Below are positions 24,241-33,217 of a DNA stretch of 39,625 nt, in pieces (position 1 is the first letter of the stretch; every line of letters starts with the position of its first letter). The notes under the pieces are model-generated. The model ran no database searches. It saw nothing but the letters and a program-made list of their open reading frames with translations, and had not been told where the DNA came from. The translations under genes were made by a program, and so were the position numbers. Location of the stretch: contig JACJNV010000180.1 in NCBI GenBank assembly GCA_014695175.1, positions 1 to 39,625 on the forward strand. The letters run 5' to 3'. The stretch comes from Microcoleus sp. FACHB-DQ6 (GTDB lineage: Bacteria; Cyanobacteriota; Cyanobacteriia; Cyanobacteriales; Microcoleaceae).

Positions 24241-26199
24241 ATGAAACAATCACTGACTCCCCAAATCACGGCAGGTATCGGAATGGTCGTGGCCCTGCTA
24301 ATTTTCAATGCGGCAACTTCCTACCGCAACACTGTCAAGTTAATCGAAAACGAACACTGGGTGAGCCACACTCACAAAGTTTTAACCGAACTCGAAGCTA
24401 CGCTTTCCACGTTAAAAGATGCTGAAACCGGACAGCGCGGTTATTTGCTGACGGGAGAAGAACGGTATTTAGAACCGTATAACAGCGCGATCGCCCGGAT
24501 CAACCAGCAAGTAGTCGGATTGCAGCAGCTAACGGCTGACAATAAGCGGCAGCAACAGCGCCTTCGCGATTTGAAAATTGCGATTGGCTCTAAATTAGCC
24601 GACCTTGAAAGAACCCTCAATGTGCGACGCAAACAAAACTTAGCAGCAGCCGTGCGGCAAATAAAAACGGGTAGGGGAAAGCAACTCATGGAGGACATTC
24701 GGCAGCAGATAGCCGCCATGACTGCCGAAGAAACTGAGCTATTGCAGCAGCGCGCCCGAGAATCTAAAAAAAGCGCTAATTTGACCATCCTGACTTTTAC
24801 CGTTGCGAGTTTAGTAAATTTCCTGTTGATGGTGTTGGTTTACTATTTGGTGAAGCGCGATCGAACTTTGCGCGACAATGCCGAAATTAAGCAAAATCAA
24901 CTTTTAGACCAGCTAGAGCACGATCGCCACTCCCTACAATTAAGCGAAGAACGTTTCCGCAGCGCCATTCTCAACGCACCGCTGCCCATTATGCTGCACG
25001 CTGAAAACGGAGAAGTTTTGCAAATTAACTGCGCTTGGACAGAACTCTCAGGCTACGAATACTCAGAAATTCCCACAATTGAAGATTGGACAGAAAAAGC
25101 TTACCACAGCCGCCAATCGCTAGTGCAAGCACATATCGATCGGCTGCACCAATTAAACGCCCGCATTTCTGAAGGCGAATATATGATTTCCACAGCCAGC
25201 GGCGAAACTCGAATTTGGGAGTTTTACTCCGCACCTTTAGGCCAGCTTTCCGACGGCAGAAGTCTAGTAATTAGTACCGCCCTTGACGTAACTGCGCGCA
25301 AACAAGCAGAAGCAGAAATTCGGATGCTCAACGCTACCTTAGAACGGCGAGTGGAACTCCGCACCAATCAACTTCAAGCAGCTAACGAAGAATTAGAATC
25401 TTTCGCCTATACCGTTGCTCACGATTTGCGTGCTCCTCTGCGGGGAATGCAGGGATTGGCTGAAGCTTTATTAGAAGATTACCGTCACATCCTCGACGAA
25501 CTCGGTCAAGAATACGCCCAGCAAATTGTTAATTCTGGGCAACAACTAGAAGAATTAATCGAAGATTTGCTAGCTTACAGCCGCCTGAGCCGCACTGATT
25601 TATCGCTGCAAGTTTTAGATTTAGAATCAGTTGTTGCCGAGGCAATTGCTATGGTAAAAGCTGACGCTAAATCCAGACACGCTCAAATCAGTGTTCAATC
25701 GCCCTTGCCTGCGGTAATTGCCCACCGCGTTACTTTAGTTCAAGTAATCGCCAATCTGCTCACCAATGCTATAAAATTTGTGGAAGGCGCACCGCCCCAA
25801 GTGCTGATCTGGGGTGAGGAAATAGAGCTGCCTCAAGAGGGAGAGACAGACAGCGAAACAGGGGGACAATTGGAAAGGCAAACTGTGGGACAGTGGGAAC
25901 ATTCCCAGTTACTTATGGCCAGCCCTGTATTGCCAGTCCCCATAATCCGTCTGTGGGTAGAAGACAATGGTATCGGTATTGCTCAAGAACATCAAAAACG
26001 CATTTTTCGGGTTTTTGAACGGCTGCACGGTATCGAATCTTACCCCGGAACAGGTATAGGATTAGCTATTGTAAAAAAAGGAGTCGATCGCATGGGCGGT
26101 CAAGTTGGAGTGGAATCTCAAGTAGGACAAGGCAGTCGATTTTGGATACAACTGAGGAAGCATGAGCCAAACGCAGACGATTTTGCTGGTGGAAGATAA
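24241..26199 (+). CDS. CHASE3-PAS sensor histidine kinase
   Basis: 652 aa. One membrane helix near 8-25, a CHASE3 extracytoplasmic domain (about 30-175, with LKDAETGQRGYLLTGEERYLEPY), a second membrane helix near 180-202, a coiled region, a PAS domain (about 238-355), then the kinase: H-box VAHDLRAPLRG with His394, N-box ANLLTNAIKF, and G-boxes DNGIGIA and GTGIGLAIVKKG. Between the N and G1 boxes (about 526-565) there is a polar insert of about 40 residues rich in Glu/Gly/Gln that the sister kinase at 26809 lacks. The 3' end overlaps the receiver gene by 38 bp, so the two are co-translated and probably form one two-component pair. Confidence 0.93.
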   Translation: MKQSLTPQITAGIGMVVALLIFNAATSYRNTVKLIENEHWVSHTHKVLTELEATLSTLKDAETGQRGYLLTGEERYLEPYNSAIARINQQVVGLQQLTADNKRQQQRLRDLKIAIGSKLADLERTLNVRRKQNLAAAVRQIKTGRGKQLMEDIRQQIAAMTAEETELLQQRARESKKSANLTILTFTVASLVNFLLMVLVYYLVKRDRTLRDNAEIKQNQLLDQLEHDRHSLQLSEERFRSAILNAPLPIMLHAENGEVLQINCAWTELSGYEYSEIPTIEDWTEKAYHSRQSLVQAHIDRLHQLNARISEGEYMISTASGETRIWEFYSAPLGQLSDGRSLVISTALDVTARKQAEAEIRMLNATLERRVELRTNQLQAANEELESFAYTVAHDLRAPLRGMQGLAEALLEDYRHILDELGQEYAQQIVNSGQQLEELIEDLLAYSRLSRTDLSLQVLDLESVVAEAIAMVKADAKSRHAQISVQSPLPAVIAHRVTLVQVIANLLTNAIKFVEGAPPQVLIWGEEIELPQEGETDSETGGQLERQTVGQWEHSQLLMASPVLPVPIIRLWVEDNGIGIAQEHQKRIFRVFERLHGIESYPGTGIGLAIVKKGVDRMGGQVGVESQVGQGSRFWIQLRKHEPNADDFAGGR

Positions 26200-26623
26200 C
26201 CCCGTTGATATTCTATTGATGCAGCGGGCATTTCGCAATGAGACTTTTGCTAATACTTCGCTGCAAATTGTCCGAGATGGAGATGCAGCGGTTTTTTATT
26301 TAAATGGGGACGGAGAGTACAGCGATCGCGATCGCTATCCTTTACCTGCGATAATTTTACTGGATTTGAAATTGCCCAGGCGCTCCGGTCACGAGGTTCT
26401 AATTTGGCTGAGGCAGCAGCCGGAACTAAAACGCTTGCCGGTGGTTATGCTTACTTCTTCTAGGCAAACACCTGATGTCAAGCGAGCTTACGATTTAGGG
26501 GTGAATTCTTATTTAGTTAAACCAGTCGGGTTTGCTTCTTTATTAGAAATGATGCAGAGTTTTAACGAGTATTGGCTCAACTATACCGAACTGCCGGAAT
26601 CTAGAGAAGTTTCTGGTTTGTAG
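26162..26623 (+). CDS. Rcp1-like single-domain response regulator
   Basis: 153 aa, one receiver domain. The acidic pair is LVEDNP (10-15), the phosphorylated Asp is Asp68 in ILLDLKLPRRSGHEV, Thr is in VMLTSSR and Lys in YLVKPVGF. The insert DGDAAVFYLNGDGEY and the C-terminal helix with FNEYWLNYTELP are typical of Rcp1-type regulators that pair with cyanobacterial phytochrome-like kinases. The start codon lies inside the kinase gene (38-bp overlap), which strongly suggests the overlapping kinase as partner. No output domain. After the stop, CTCGTTAC/GTAACGAG (26657-26685) forms an 8-bp hairpin. Confidence 0.94.
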   Translation: MSQTQTILLVEDNPVDILLMQRAFRNETFANTSLQIVRDGDAAVFYLNGDGEYSDRDRYPLPAIILLDLKLPRRSGHEVLIWLRQQPELKRLPVVMLTSSRQTPDVKRAYDLGVNSYLVKPVGFASLLEMMQSFNEYWLNYTELPESREVSGL

Positions 26624-26808
26624 TGGTCGTTTTCCCCGGTTTTTCTTCCTCGTTTTCTCGTTACCCGGCTGTTTATCGTAACGAGTGAATTAAGTTTTTA
26701 CTGAGGAAGCCCGTCATTTTTTATTTTAAAAGGGCAACAACATCCAACATTTTTATTAGGAGCGATCGCTCGGCACTCTAACTAACAGCCCAATTATAGA
26801 TTGTTAAA

Positions 26809-28284
26809 GTGGTACACATTCTGGTAATTGACGACAACCCAACGGATCGGCTGCTTGTAAAACGCGAGTTAGAGCGGCAATTCTCGCAATTGCAAATAAC
26901 AGAAATTCCCGACGATAAATTATTTGCGAAAGCACTGAATCGAGGCGGATTCCATCTGGTAATTACCGACTACCAACTACGCTGGACGAACGGTATAGAT
27001 GTGCTTAAAACTATCAAATCCAGTTATCCAGAATGCCCGATTGTAATGTTTACGAATACAGGCAACGAAGAAATTGCTGTAGAGGCGATGAAATCCGGAG
27101 TGGACGACTACATTATCAAGTCGCCGAAGCATTACGTCCGCCTTTGCGTTGCGGTTCGCGGCGTACTCGATAGAGTGGCCGCCTGGAAACGAGTCGCCCG
27201 ACTAGAAAATCAACTTAATTCTCTGCTAGAACGCTTAAATGTCGGAGTTTTTAGAGCGACTTCCGAGGGGAAGCTTTTGGAAAGCAATCAAGCTTTTTTG
27301 CGCTTGTTTGATGCCAGCAATTTAGCAGATGTCCAAGGGATTTATCTGCAGCAATTGTTTTTGCAACCGGTAGATTCAGGGGAGTCTCGGTGTCAAACTC
27401 TGGAAATTACATTTCCTTTGGCAGACGGTCGAGTAAAATGGATTCGGTTTACTCAATATCTCTACAGCGCAGAAGGTGAAAGTACGATCGACGGATTGGT
27501 GGAAGATATTACGGAACTCAAGCAAGCTGAACTTGCTTTGCGGGAATTTAATGAAACTTTGGAAGAGCGCGTGAGAGAGCGTACTGCTGAGTTACAAGAA
27601 GTTAACGCACAGCTCGAATCGTTTACCTATTCAGTTTCTCACGACTTGCGCGCTCCTCTGCGGGGAATTTCGTTTTTTGCTGAAACGTTGCTCCAAGATA
27701 GAACCAGCGAGTTGGATGCTACCGCCCAGGATTACTTGTATCGGATTAATGAAGCTGCAAGTCTGATGAATACTTTAATCGAAAATTTGCTAGAGTACAG
27801 CCGCCTCAGCAAAGCTAAGTTGCCGCTAAAAGCAGTCTCTCTGAATTTAATTGTGGCTGGCTCGATCGCGCAACTAGAGGCTGAAATTGCCCAAAAACAA
27901 GCTCGGATAACGGTTGTTGAACCGCTACCTACGGTGTTGGCCCATCCTCCTACGCTGCTGCAAGTCTTGGCTAACTTGCTCTCCAATGCTATTAAATTTG
28001 TGCAGCCTGGGATACAGCCGCAGGTGCGAGTTTATGCAGAAGCTGAGAAGCAATATATCTATCTTTGGGTAGAAGACAACGGCATTGGTATTGAAGAAAA
28101 ATTTCAAGAGAGAATTTTTGGGTTGTTCGATCGCCTGCACGGTCAAGAAGTGTATCCGGGGACGGGAATTGGGCTGGCGATAGCGAACAAAGGAGTCGAG
28201 CGGATGGGGGGTGCGATCGGGGTGAAATCGACTTTGGGAATCGGTACCCGCTTCTGGGTAAAATTACGCAAGTGCCAGAGTTGA
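26809..28284 (+). CDS. REC-PAS-histidine kinase
   Basis: 491 aa beginning at GTG. Receiver domain 3-120 with VIDDNP and phospho-acceptor Asp54 in ITDYQLRWTNG. A PAS domain (about 135-245) has a C-terminal segment VEDITELKQAELALREF, followed by a kinase core with His278 in VSHDLRAPLRG, N-box ANLLSNAIKF, and DNGIGI and GTGIGLAIANKG. There is no membrane segment, so it is cytosolic. The receiver is closely similar to the one at 28711 (DYQL.W..G, EEIAVEAMKSG versus EQVAVEAMKAG), and the kinase core is similar to the CHASE3 kinase. The neighbourhood therefore arose by duplication and domain shuffling. It probably receives phosphate from, or is modulated by, another kinase of the cluster. Confidence 0.93.
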   Translation: MVHILVIDDNPTDRLLVKRELERQFSQLQITEIPDDKLFAKALNRGGFHLVITDYQLRWTNGIDVLKTIKSSYPECPIVMFTNTGNEEIAVEAMKSGVDDYIIKSPKHYVRLCVAVRGVLDRVAAWKRVARLENQLNSLLERLNVGVFRATSEGKLLESNQAFLRLFDASNLADVQGIYLQQLFLQPVDSGESRCQTLEITFPLADGRVKWIRFTQYLYSAEGESTIDGLVEDITELKQAELALREFNETLEERVRERTAELQEVNAQLESFTYSVSHDLRAPLRGISFFAETLLQDRTSELDATAQDYLYRINEAASLMNTLIENLLEYSRLSKAKLPLKAVSLNLIVAGSIAQLEAEIAQKQARITVVEPLPTVLAHPPTLLQVLANLLSNAIKFVQPGIQPQVRVYAEAEKQYIYLWVEDNGIGIEEKFQERIFGLFDRLHGQEVYPGTGIGLAIANKGVERMGGAIGVKSTLGIGTRFWVKLRKCQS

Positions 28285-28710
28285 GGAAGCAAGTTCGGCA
28301 ACGCGCAGTGAATCGGGATTTAAAAAAAGATGAGGTTCTACGCAAGAGGGTTTTAACAGCAATATTCTGCTGTAGCTCAAAAAATCTATCAACCCGCTGG
28401 TTCACACCCGAAGACAGAATAAACAATTAGTATAATGATAGTTAAGTAATCTCTTGCACCGTTCCCGGCTGAGCAGGCTTTCCGCTCTGTTTTACAACAA
28501 CTTACTTAATTAATTTGCTTGTGGGCACGCCCCAAAAAAGCTGGTTGAGGATATTACAAGCTTGAAAATATAATAAAATACAAGCAAATACAATAAAATT
28601 ATTGGCAAGTCTAATTAACCCACCAAGTACATATTCAAATTGTCGAGATTGCTTAATAACATATTGTTAGATTTAAGAATGTTTGCGCCCCTACAAAAAC
28701 TAAAAGGCTA
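28285..28710. other. Intergenic region between two kinase genes
   Basis: 426 bp with no gene. AT-rich, with a run of AATAAAAT-like sequence (28560-28600). AAAGG 6 nt before the ATG at 28711 serves as ribosome-binding site. I see no clear promoter or terminator. Confidence 0.4.
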
Positions 28711-31629
28711 ATGGTGTCTATTCTGTTAATCGACGACAACCCGAACGATCGCCTGATGATCGAGCGAGAACTGAGGAAAACTTTTCCCGATTTAGAAATT
28801 AAGTCCGTTATTGATATCCAAACTCTAGAATACATCCTGGCAGCCGGCGGTTTTGATATAGTAATTACCGACTACCAACTGCACTGGAGCGACGGATTAA
28901 CTATTCTCCAAAAAGTTCACAGCCGCTACCCGAATTGTCCGGTAATTATGTGTACTGACAGCGGCAGCGAACAAGTGGCAGTCGAAGCTATGAAAGCGGG
29001 CTTAAGCGATTACGTGTTCAAAGGGCGGTACTTAAAGCGGCTGGCGGGGGCCGTGGGCGAAAGCTTGAAAAAACAGCAGTTGCGCGAGAACTACGCGAAA
29101 ACGTCGGCGCAGTTGGCAATTTCGGAGGAAAGGCTGAGATTGGCGATCGAAGCCTCGAAAATGGGAATTTGGGATTGGAATGTATTAACTGGCGAGGTCG
29201 TTTGGTCGGAGGGACAGGAACTGTTATTCGGGTTGGAAAAAGGCAGTTTTCCGGGAACTTATGAAGCGTTTTTTGCCTGCATTCACCCGGATGACCAAGC
29301 CTCGATCGCCGACGCTGTTGCCTTTGCTTTAGAAAACAAAATAGAATACAAGTACGAATTTAGAGTCCTTTGGCCCGACGGCAGCTTGCACTGGATCGCG
29401 GCTAGGGGCAAGTTTTTTGATGATGATACGGGTAAATCGGTGCGGTCGAGCGGCCTGGTTTGGGATATTACGGAGCGCAAATTATCGGAAGCGAGGGTGC
29501 AAGAAAGCGAGGAAAATTTGCGCTTTGCCCTAGAAGCAGCTAACACGATCGCTTTTACCTGGGATGTGGCATCGGGGGAAGTCCGCCGTTCGTCCAATGC
29601 CGAAACACAGATGGGTTTGGGCCCAAACAGCACCTTTGGTACTTTTGAGCAAAAAAAGAATGCGGTGCATCCAGAAGACCGTGAAAGGTTTTTGGCTGAT
29701 GTGGATGCCGCACTCACCGGGACGGGAGTTTACGAGTCGGAATACCGCAAAGTGCGACCCGACGGCTCAGTGATTTGGCTTCACGAGAAAGGGCGGGTGG
29801 TTTTTGACGCATCCGGCACACCCCTCCGGCTGTTCGGCGTGGCGATCGACATTACGGATCGCAAACAGTTAGAATACGACCGCTCGCGCGCGTTGGCCCG
29901 CGAGCAGTCGTATTTGCGCCGCCTGCAAAAGTTAACCTCCGCGTCAGTAGCTATTAACTCCACGCTGTCGGTGGCAGAAATACTTCAGTTAGCAGCAGAT
30001 AGCGCCCGCCACATTCTCGAAGTCCACCAGGTAGCAGTCAACCTCGACCCTGCCGCCACCTGGGATGCGGGAATTAGCAAGTTTTCCATGTCAGAAAAAT
30101 ACGCCGCGTGGCAAGATTACTGCCAAGAGCCAGACGGTACGGGCATTTACCAGGAAGTTTGCCAGCACCAACAGGCGATGCGGATGACTCAAACCGAGTT
30201 AGAGGCTCACCCGGCATGGCGGAAGTTCGGCAAGGCTGCGGGGAAGCACCCGCCGATGCGGGGCTGGCTGGCTGTACCGCTGACTACTCGGGACGGCAGA
30301 AATCTGGGATTGATTCAGTTGTCGGACAAGTATGAGGGGGAGTTTGCCGAAGATGATGAAACTATTTTAATCCAGTTGGCTCAGGCGGTGTCGGGGGCGA
30401 TCGACAATGCCCGACTTTACGAGGAATCTCAGCAGGCAAATCGCATGAAAGATGAGTTTTTGGCAACTCTTTCTCATGAGCTGCGATCGCCCTTAAACGC
30501 GATTTTGGGCTGGGCGCAACTGCTGCAGCAACGCAGTTTGAGTCCGGCTGCTACTGGGCGGGCTTTAGAAACGATCGAGCGAAATGCTAAATTGCAAACT
30601 CAATTGATTGATGATTTGCTGGATATTTCGCGAATTATTCGCGGCAAGTTGACTTTGAATCCTTGTGCGGTAAATTTGATTTCCCTGGTGGAAGGAGCGC
30701 TGAATACGGTGCGGTTGGCTGCCGATGCTAAGTCGATCTATTTGCGGTTTGCAATTGGAGATTTGGGTTTAGAGACTGCTGAATTTTCCAAGCTTGGGAA
30801 GGTTTCTGGCAATCCTGAATCTGAGTTAAATCCGAGATTTTGGGTATCAGGAGACCCTGGCCGCTTGCAGCAAGTAATTTGGAATTTGCTGACGAATGCG
30901 ATTAAGTTTACGCCGCGCGGGGGGCGAGTTGAAATCCGGCTTTCGAGAGTTGATTCGGAGGTTGAGCTGGCTGTTACCGACACGGGAATTGGGGTTGCAC
31001 CGAATTTTTTGCCTTACGTGTTTGACTCTTTCCGCCAAGCGGATGCTACGATTACTCGCAATTATAGCGGTTTGGGGCTGGGTCTGGCGATCGTGCGGCA
31101 GTTGGTGGAACTCCACGGCGGCACGGTTTGGGCCCAGAGTCCGGGACTGAATATGGGCTCGACTTTTACTTTCCGTCTCCCTGCGATGCAGGTAAATTCG
31201 ATCCCAGAGGAGGAAGGGCAGGTTTGGGCTGGCGCTGGTAATTTACTGGGAGTTAAGATTTTGCTGGTTGATGACGAGGTTGATTCGCGGGAATTTATGA
31301 GGTTTGTCTTGGCAGATTCCGGGGCCGCTGTCATGGTTGCATCGTCTGCTGCTGAGGCGTTTGAGGTGGCTTCGCAGTTTAGCCCGGATGTTGTGGTCAG
31401 CGATATCGGAATGCCGGAGGAAGACGGCTATTCGCTGGTAAGAAGGCTGCGTTCTTTGAACACACAGACAGGGAAATTTTGGGCGATCGCTCTGACGGCT
31501 TATGCTAGGGATGAAGACCGCGATCGTGCTTTTGCTGCGGGTTTTGACCGACATCTTTCTAAACCTGTGCAACCCGAGGTCTTGGTAGAGACTATAGTCG
31601 AGTTGAGGCAGCAAGGGCTAACAACTTAA
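28711..31629 (+). CDS. Hybrid histidine kinase REC-PAS-PAS-GAF-HisKA-HATPase-REC
   Basis: 972 aa, cytosolic. N-terminal receiver with Asp54 in ITDYQLHWSDG; two PAS_3/PAC modules (about 135-255 and 262-380, each with a HPDD/HPED..R motif and a W.ITERK or IDITDRK end); a GAF domain (about 405-575); HisKA with His589 in LSHELRSPLNAILGW; HATPase with N-box WNLLTNAIKF, DTGIGVA and GLGLGLAIVRQLVELHGG; and a C-terminal receiver (about 849-965) with LLVDDE and Asp898 in VSDIGMPEEDG. The kinase core is of a different subtype (SHELRSPLN) from the two upstream kinases (HDLRAPLRG). I see no bilin-binding Cys motif in the GAF, so light sensing is not supported. The input is unknown. Confidence 0.93.
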   Translation: MVSILLIDDNPNDRLMIERELRKTFPDLEIKSVIDIQTLEYILAAGGFDIVITDYQLHWSDGLTILQKVHSRYPNCPVIMCTDSGSEQVAVEAMKAGLSDYVFKGRYLKRLAGAVGESLKKQQLRENYAKTSAQLAISEERLRLAIEASKMGIWDWNVLTGEVVWSEGQELLFGLEKGSFPGTYEAFFACIHPDDQASIADAVAFALENKIEYKYEFRVLWPDGSLHWIAARGKFFDDDTGKSVRSSGLVWDITERKLSEARVQESEENLRFALEAANTIAFTWDVASGEVRRSSNAETQMGLGPNSTFGTFEQKKNAVHPEDRERFLADVDAALTGTGVYESEYRKVRPDGSVIWLHEKGRVVFDASGTPLRLFGVAIDITDRKQLEYDRSRALAREQSYLRRLQKLTSASVAINSTLSVAEILQLAADSARHILEVHQVAVNLDPAATWDAGISKFSMSEKYAAWQDYCQEPDGTGIYQEVCQHQQAMRMTQTELEAHPAWRKFGKAAGKHPPMRGWLAVPLTTRDGRNLGLIQLSDKYEGEFAEDDETILIQLAQAVSGAIDNARLYEESQQANRMKDEFLATLSHELRSPLNAILGWAQLLQQRSLSPAATGRALETIERNAKLQTQLIDDLLDISRIIRGKLTLNPCAVNLISLVEGALNTVRLAADAKSIYLRFAIGDLGLETAEFSKLGKVSGNPESELNPRFWVSGDPGRLQQVIWNLLTNAIKFTPRGGRVEIRLSRVDSEVELAVTDTGIGVAPNFLPYVFDSFRQADATITRNYSGLGLGLAIVRQLVELHGGTVWAQSPGLNMGSTFTFRLPAMQVNSIPEEEGQVWAGAGNLLGVKILLVDDEVDSREFMRFVLADSGAAVMVASSAAEAFEVASQFSPDVVVSDIGMPEEDGYSLVRRLRSLNTQTGKFWAIALTAYARDEDRDRAFAAGFDRHLSKPVQPEVLVETIVELRQQGLTT

Positions 31630-31642
31630 AAAATTCTCTTAA

Positions 31643-31684
31643 TAATTGGGAATTGGTAATTGGAAATTGGGAATTAGGAATTGT
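31643..31684 (+). repeat. 7-bp tandem repeat, six units (AATTGGN type)
   Basis: TAATTGG, GAATTGG, TAATTGG, AAATTGG, GAATTAG, GAATTGT in exact 7-bp register, starting 14 bp after the hybrid-kinase stop. Confidence 0.9.
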
Positions 31685-31965
31685 GTTTTTAGTGACCACT
31701 TTAATCCTCGTCAAACTCGCTCTTACTTGCATTCCTGACTACAAATGTATAATGCTAATTTTACCGGATACAACCTGATTAACGCGACTGGATATCGACG
31801 GAATGGCTCAACTGAAAAATATAAAAAATTTGTATTTTTCAAACTATTCAACTTCTTCTTGTGGGACCTTGCTTCTAGCCCGCCTAAAATATGCAATTTC
31901 TATGCCGATTAGGTGAGGGGTTTGTGTTAATATGCTAAAATATCCAACAACCACGCGGTAATTAG
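31685..31965. other. Intergenic region, nothing recognised
   Basis: No gene and no clear signal. It contains short A/T runs and separates the kinase cluster from the coiled-coil gene. Confidence 0.4.
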
Positions 31966-32463
31966 GTGGACAAACTTCAGACAGATATAGAGGCAATTTA
32001 CTCTCAAATAGAGGAATTGCGCCTGGAACGCCAGCAGCTTACTATTGCGGATGCTGTCCCAGCCGGTGATTCGCCCCAAGCGATCGCCGATGCTTATCGG
32101 CGTCACGCGAGGGAAACAGCACAAGTGTCTGCAGAAGTCAAGGGTATAGATGACGCGATCGCGGCTCTGTCTGCTCAACTGGCTCAGAAACAGCAGCAGT
32201 CGGTAAAGTTGCAAAGAATCACTCCGATGGAGCAGCAAGTTGAAGAAGGAAGATTGCTAGCTCAGGGACACGCGGAACGCATTAATGAACTGGCGGCGGA
32301 ACTGGCGGCGGAAGTGAAGGGACTCAAAGCTATCGCCGACCAAATTAGCCCCAGCTACTGGCAGGTTTATTACAAGCCTTTTATTACTGGTTTTAAGAGT
32401 ATATCTGTTCCCTACGTGCGATCGGACGGGGATGTTTGGACTATTGTCAATCGAGTAGTTTAG
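31966..32463 (+). CDS. Coiled-coil protein of unknown function
   Basis: 165 aa starting at GTG. Residues 1-30 (IEAIYSQIEELRLERQQL) and about 55-130 (VKGIDDAIAALSAQLAQKQQQ, ERINELAAELAAEVKGLKAIA) are heptad-like, Glu/Gln/Ala/Leu-rich and would form long coiled coils. The last 35 residues (SYWQVYYKPFITGFKSISVPYVRSDG...) are aromatic and probably a small folded end. No signal peptide or membrane helix. It does not match a family I can name. The receiver gene is convergent 66 bp away. The start is uncertain: other in-frame starts exist only well inside the coil. Confidence 0.6.
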   Translation: MDKLQTDIEAIYSQIEELRLERQQLTIADAVPAGDSPQAIADAYRRHARETAQVSAEVKGIDDAIAALSAQLAQKQQQSVKLQRITPMEQQVEEGRLLAQGHAERINELAAELAAEVKGLKAIADQISPSYWQVYYKPFITGFKSISVPYVRSDGDVWTIVNRVV

Positions 32464-32529
32464 AGAGGCTGCGGGAGCAGAAATAATAAGCGCTCAAGAC
32501 AATTTTTTTCCTGTCCCTATTCCTCAACC

Positions 32530-32895
32530 TCAACCTCGCAGCAATTGTTTAATAGTGCCGACCAATTCCTGAGGGTGAAATGGCTTGGCGATGTAAGCGT
32601 CGGCTCCTTGTTTCATCCCCCAATAGCGATCAAACTCTTCGCTTTTGCTCGAACACATTACCACCGGCAAATTTTGGGTTTTAGGGTCGCTTTTGAGCCG
32701 GCGACAGACTTCGTAGCCGTTCATCCGGGGCATCACGATATCCAGAACGACTAAATCTGGGCGGTTAGCCTTGATTTGCTCTAGAGCTTCTACGCCATCA
32801 CTCGCTACCGTGACGTTGAGTCCTCTACCTTTGAGCAAGTCGGCGATCATCTCCCGCAGAGTGACGCTATCATCAACAACCATAACTGTACTCAT
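32530..32895 (-). CDS. PilH/CheY-like response regulator
   Basis: 121 aa from the ATG at 32895. An open frame runs 65 codons further upstream, but that part is low-complexity (12-bp repeats giving a Val/Asn/Ser run) and not homologous. A receiver domain covers the whole length: VVDDSVTLREMIADLL, phospho-acceptor Asp52 in VVLDIVMPRMNGYEV, Ser/Thr in VMCSSKSEEFD and Lys in YIAKPFHP. The segment DRYWGMKQGADAY is typical of PilH/PixH-type regulators in cyanobacterial type-IV-pilus phototaxis systems. It is alone, with no pilG, pilI, pilJ or kinase gene next to it. It lies downstream of the exopolysaccharide genes on the same strand, which fits a link between slime and motility, but that is inference. 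Confidence 0.88.
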   Translation of the reverse strand: MSTVMVVDDSVTLREMIADLLKGRGLNVTVASDGVEALEQIKANRPDLVVLDIVMPRMNGYEVCRRLKSDPKTQNLPVVMCSSKSEEFDRYWGMKQGADAYIAKPFHPQELVGTIKQLLRG

Positions 32896-32925
32896 AGAAT
32901 AATCCCTACCAAGTTTCTGGGTTGA

Positions 32926-32961
32926 AACGTTCACATTAACGTTTACACTAACGTTCACCTT
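32926..32961. repeat. Three 12-bp tandem repeats upstream of the PilH-like gene
   Basis: AACGTTCACATT, AACGTTTACACT, AACGTTCACCTT in exact 12-bp register, 31 bp before the start codon on the minus strand. AACGTT is palindromic, so the array offers three evenly spaced sites for a dimeric regulator, or it is simple slippage. Confidence 0.75.
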
Positions 32962-33217
32962 CAAAAGTGTCTTTTCCTGATTGAGATTGCGCTCTGCTAG
33001 ATGTAGTTTACCCACTTTTGCTGATTTCTCAATCATTTTCTGAGTAATTACCGCAAAATTTAAAGATCCGCGCAATCTCGGTTGACACACAAGGCTACGT
33101 CCGTTAGTCTATCATTTTCTTTCTCAAATGGTACTATTATCACAAAATAAGGGTATAGCTTGGTTGTGCGTTTCCGGTTGAGGACGGCGGCGCTCGGCCG
33201 CCTGCATCAACATTTGT
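32962..33217. other. Gap between the PilH-like gene and the BY-kinase
   Basis: No gene. A hairpin GGCGGC (33186-33191)/GCCGCC (33197-33202) lies just after the BY-kinase stop but has no T-tract. Confidence 0.4.

Noticed and set aside
32896-33090. 65-residue N-terminal extension of the PilH-like receiver
   Set aside because: It is encoded by 12-bp tandem repeats and unrelated sequence; receiver homology starts right at the ATG at 32895.
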